The notes below the pieces were generated by a model. That model had not been told where the DNA came from and did no database searches. It saw only the letters and a list, made by a program, of their open reading frames with translations. From Acutalibacter muris (GTDB lineage Bacteria > Bacillota > Clostridia > Oscillospirales > Acutalibacteraceae), in NCBI RefSeq assembly GCF_002201475.1, contig NZ_CP021422.1, positions 1,922,001 through 1,986,000 of the forward strand: 64,000 nucleotides of DNA. Direction: 5' to 3'. Shown in pieces: positions 61,904 to 64,000 of this stretch. The stretch's first letter is position 1, and each line of letters begins with the position of its first letter. The position numbers and the translations under genes are program-made.

Positions 61904-62107
61904 TCAGTTGTCCTCTCTTCCCAAAAAGAAATATAAAATCGGGCCGATAAACTGCATTCCGATCAGCACAACTGCAATCCACAGCCCACGGCTGCCGCGC
62001 TTATATGTTTTATGCGTCAGAATATGATAAAGGGTATAACCAAGCAATGCGATCTCTGCCACAGCCAGCGGAATTAGTAATGGCAGCATTCCCTTGATAT
62101 CAGGCAT
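61904..62107 (-). CDS. PLDc_N-type two-helix membrane protein
   Basis: 67 residues: MLPLLIPLAVAEIALLGYTL and WIAVVLIGMQFIGPILYFFL with the family's GRED ending. These small proteins often sit beside ABC-2 exporters. ATG 62107 follows GGAGGTGGGGAGA and overlaps the regulator stop. Confidence 0.8.
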   Translation of the reverse strand: MPDIKGMLPLLIPLAVAEIALLGYTLYHILTHKTYKRGSRGLWIAVVLIGMQFIGPILYFFLGREDN

Positions 62108-63230
62108 TCTCCCCACCTCCTTCCGTTAATCTGTAGACGAGCTTTTGAAATTTCTCTTTTTCTTTCAAGCTGTCAAATGCAGGATAGACCAGGGCTTCCC
62201 GCAGACTCTGACGGATAAAGCTTTTGTCCCGGGGCGCCATGCTTCCCAGAGGCAGACGGTCAATCCAGGCCTCCAGTTGATTGAAGTAACCGTCCCCATG
62301 TAACCCGGATTGCTCTGGTTGGAAAAGTTTATCGATACATTTTTCAAAGCGGCGGAGAGCCGCTAACGCTTCCTCTTCTCTCCCATTTACCGCATAAACG
62401 ATTGCAGACTGGAATTGGAACTGGGCAGCGACATTCGGGTGGAGCGTATCCAAATGATACAGGTCCATGACTCCTTTTATACGCCGGATGGTTTCCTCAC
62501 AATGTTCTATATTTCTTTCATCCAGGGAAAGATCCAGTATTGCGTCGCCTATCAAATTCAGCAAATCCAGATATTGCTTCGCCTGTGCATAGCTCCTTGC
62601 CTTTTCCGCATCTCCGGATAGCTGATACGCCTGCACCAGCAAGGTTCCGTTTTGACCGGAAAGGCGGCTGGGATCTGCAGACGGTTCCAGCTCCTCAATC
62701 GCCTCCGCCGCTTTTCCAAGCTGAAGATATAATCCTGCTCTCAGAACTACAGCGTCGCTGCAGACGCCCACATCACTGCAATTCTCCACAATGCGGTCAC
62801 ACCATCCCACTGCTTCCTGCAGGAGCGCTCTGCGTTCCTCCTCTGTCCCCGCAAGCATATAGTGATTCCAGTATAGGACGCTGAGCTGGAGCAGAAACGG
62901 ATAGCAGGCATAATATTTATGAGCCAGCACCCTGGTCTTCTCCAATACGTCCGCAAAAGGAAGGGTTGCGAAATCTCTTGACAAGTCTGCGTATTGGTGA
63001 CGAATCTGCTCACTGGAAAGTTGAGCTTCATATCCGATCAGTTCGTCTACTGTTACATCAAAAAAGGTTGCCAGCTGTGGCAAAAGCAATAGGTCCGGCG
63101 TATTGATTCCTTTCTCCCACTTGGATACCGACGCCTTGGTTACACCCATAAAGTCGGCCAGTTCCTCTTGGGTAAGCCTCTTTTCATGCCGAAACCGAAT
63201 GATATTTTCTGGTAAATTCAGTCTGTTCAT
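62100..63230 (-). CDS. XRE regulator with TPR-like repeat domain
   Basis: 376 residues: Cro/CI helix-turn-helix at ~8-62 (IIRFRHEKRLTQEELADFMG, VTKASVSKWEKGINTPDLLL), then ~300 residues of paired helices in the style of TPR repeats (CSDAVVLRAGLYLQLGKAAE, QSAIVYAVNGREEEALAALR). First gene of the operon with PLDc_N, ATPase and permease; it may sense a peptide and control the exporter. Confidence 0.85.
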   Translation of the reverse strand: MNRLNLPENIIRFRHEKRLTQEELADFMGVTKASVSKWEKGINTPDLLLLPQLATFFDVTVDELIGYEAQLSSEQIRHQYADLSRDFATLPFADVLEKTRVLAHKYYACYPFLLQLSVLYWNHYMLAGTEEERRALLQEAVGWCDRIVENCSDVGVCSDAVVLRAGLYLQLGKAAEAIEELEPSADPSRLSGQNGTLLVQAYQLSGDAEKARSYAQAKQYLDLLNLIGDAILDLSLDERNIEHCEETIRRIKGVMDLYHLDTLHPNVAAQFQFQSAIVYAVNGREEEALAALRRFEKCIDKLFQPEQSGLHGDGYFNQLEAWIDRLPLGSMAPRDKSFIRQSLREALVYPAFDSLKEKEKFQKLVYRLTEGGGENA

Positions 63231-63242
63231 TGATTTTCTCCT

Positions 63243-63323
63243 ATATCTCTCAAAGTACGTCTACATTATTATAGCAGGAAAGGACGGGGCAATTCAATCG
63301 ACTATCTCGATACTTTGAGATAT
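63243..63323. promoter_or_regulatory. Inverted ATATCTC-AAAGTA sites upstream of the XRE-TPR operon
   Basis: TATCTCTCAAAGTA and, 55 bases on in inverted order, TACTTTGAGATA; a direct repeat AATCGACT also flanks the second. They are likely operators of the XRE protein. Confidence 0.5.
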
Positions 63324-63412
63324 GAAATCGACTGTTAGGAAACTTTTTTGCTCTAGCACGCTGTAAACCGCAGGGTTTACCACTTTTGCAAGTAAAAATT
63401 ATTCGTATCCCC

Positions 63413-63478
63413 TTGCATAAACCCCTCGAAATGGATATACTATAAGTAAGAAAACAAGAACTTCCTACTTTCTTACTT
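63413..63478 (+). promoter_or_regulatory. Promoter and dyad operator of the AbrB-type antitoxin gene
   Basis: TTGCAT and TATACT with a 17-base spacer, then a perfect inverted repeat AAGTAAGAAA (63444-63453) and TTTCTTACTT (63469-63478). The dyad downstream of the -10 fits autorepression by the antitoxin. Confidence 0.65.
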
Positions 63479-63498
63479 TATATAAAGGAGATGATACT

Positions 63499-63759
63499 AT
63501 GCTGGCCGAATTACGTCAAAAAGCCCAAGTCACGATCCCAAGAGAAATTATTGTCAAACTTGGTCTGTCAGAGGGCGATAAGCTGGACATTTTCGAAAAA
63601 GACGGTACCATCTGCATTATGCCGGTGGTTGTCTATCCCAAAAAATACTTGAGTGAGCTTAAGGACGAAATCAGTGATGTCAAAGCAAAGCTCGCATCCG
63701 GGGAACAGCCTGTCTTTGACAGCGTGGACGCTCTGTTTGACAAATTGGAGGCGGAGTGA
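63499..63759 (+). CDS. AbrB/SpoVT-type antitoxin
   Basis: 86 residues: swapped-hairpin DNA-binding domain (ELRQKAQVTIPREIIVKLGL, then SEGDKLDIFEKDGTICIMPV) and a C-terminal toxin-binding region (ISDVKAKLASGEQPVFDSVD). AAAGGAGATGATACT precedes the ATG. Its partner toxin gene is broken after about 20 codons. Confidence 0.8.
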   Translation: MLAELRQKAQVTIPREIIVKLGLSEGDKLDIFEKDGTICIMPVVVYPKKYLSELKDEISDVKAKLASGEQPVFDSVDALFDKLEAE

Positions 63760-63819
63760 TGGCGTATGAACTTACCTTCACTCCCCGCTTTCAAAAGCAT
63801 TTTAAATGTCTGACAAAGA
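63759..63819 (+). pseudogene. RelE/YafQ-like toxin, N-terminal fragment
   Basis: ATG 63759 overlaps the antitoxin TGA and reads MAYELTFTPRFQKHFKCLTK, the typical RelE-type start, then runs into a terminator hairpin. The remaining ~70 residues are absent. Confidence 0.65.
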
Positions 63820-63853
63820 TAGGGCGGTGCGTCATAGACGCACCGCCCTATCT
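63817..63853 (-). terminator. Strong terminator, probably of tenA
   Basis: A perfect 17-bp stem AGATAGGGCGGTGCGTC and its complement with a 3-base loop, followed on the minus strand by TTTGTC. It lies about 45 bases past the tenA stop. Confidence 0.75.
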
Positions 63854-63897
63854 CTGCCCCGCGATAATCACACACCGTTTTATTCCTTGGCTCTCCC

Positions 63898-64000
63898 CTA
63901 CTTGCTCATGTTCCAGGCCATTTCCCAGAAGGCCAGCTCATAGCGGGAGCAGGCCACAAAGATATCTGTCAGGTGTTGGAGCTGGTCTTCCGTATAGTTG
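63898..64000 (-). CDS. tenA: TenA/thiaminase II family protein, C-terminal part (runs off the window)
   Basis: The minus strand reads NYTEDQLQHLTDIFVACSRY, then ELAFWEMAWNMSK before TAG. The S-R-Y-E-L-x-F-W-x-M-A-W ending is the conserved C-terminal helix of TenA, which salvages the thiamine pyrimidine. Only about 33 codons are inside the window. Confidence 0.75.
   Translation of the reverse strand, partial: NYTEDQLQHLTDIFVACSRYELAFWEMAWNMSK

Overview
The window reads as DNA from a gut-type, low-to-medium GC Firmicute of class Clostridia. The grounds are AGGAGG-type ribosome sites, TTGACA/TATAAT promoters, LanFEG/VanRS/MutE-type protein families, SpaA/CnaB adhesin fragments and Clostridial ICE families (MobP3-like relaxase, ICE sigma factor, replication initiator). 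No genus can be named from the sequence alone. Composition changes abruptly: the restriction-modification genes near 3-6.4 kb are AT-rich, the PadR/ABC cluster at 12.7-16.6 kb is GC-rich. This fits an accretion zone of transferred DNA.

Left third (1-21 kb), a tandem integration locus. Two copies of the 3' half of an initiator tRNA-Met gene (2343-2387 and 17569-17613) are each preceded by the same ~130 bp element terminus and followed by a minus-strand tyrosine integrase (a 58-residue relic at 2496, an intact 464-residue one at 17772). This gives the right end of element A (1-2387), a whole decayed element B (2388-17613) and the left part of element C (17614 to ~21 kb). Each completed right end carries a HEPN/MNT toxin-antitoxin pair next to the att site. 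Element A also holds a frameshifted TIR-domain gene. Element B holds a two-gene system made of a DNA C5-methyltransferase (apparent ATT start codon) and a GHKL-ATPase/PD-(D/E)XK-type effector, inserted into an ICE gene with a ~64 bp target duplication; broken mobilisation genes; a tandemly duplicated regulator/excisionase module; and a PadR-controlled ABC exporter operon.

Middle (21-45 kb). After decayed IS5 copies and ICE/adhesin scraps come an ECF-like sigma factor, a TetR regulator, a lantibiotic-immunity-type ABC operon (FEG order) with divergent two-component system, a three-gene ABC exporter, a MerR-controlled ABC exporter, a second two-component system, small metabolic genes (SRPBCC, SAM methyltransferase, EFR1 flavodoxin-ferredoxin, DUF1697) and a GntR(YtrA)-controlled ABC exporter.

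Right third (45-64 kb). An IS110-family element (transposase with one amber codon, possible bridge-RNA region), a third two-component system whose regulator has lost its last strands to a Trp-to-stop change, a lipoprotein gene cleanly split by an IS630-family element, ilvB-ilvN, a TetR gene with a perfect operator, an AraC/GyrI gene cleanly split by an IS5-family element, two more ABC exporter operons, an orphan AbrB-type antitoxin and the 3' end of tenA.

Taken together the window contains seven small ABC exporter loci, three histidine kinase/regulator pairs and several one-component regulators, the profile of an antimicrobial-peptide and drug resistance region. Three of these operons share a 19-bp upstream motif, which suggests one regulon. 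Defence and addiction genes (TIR, HEPN/MNT twice, methyltransferase/GHKL effector, AbrB) cluster at element edges.
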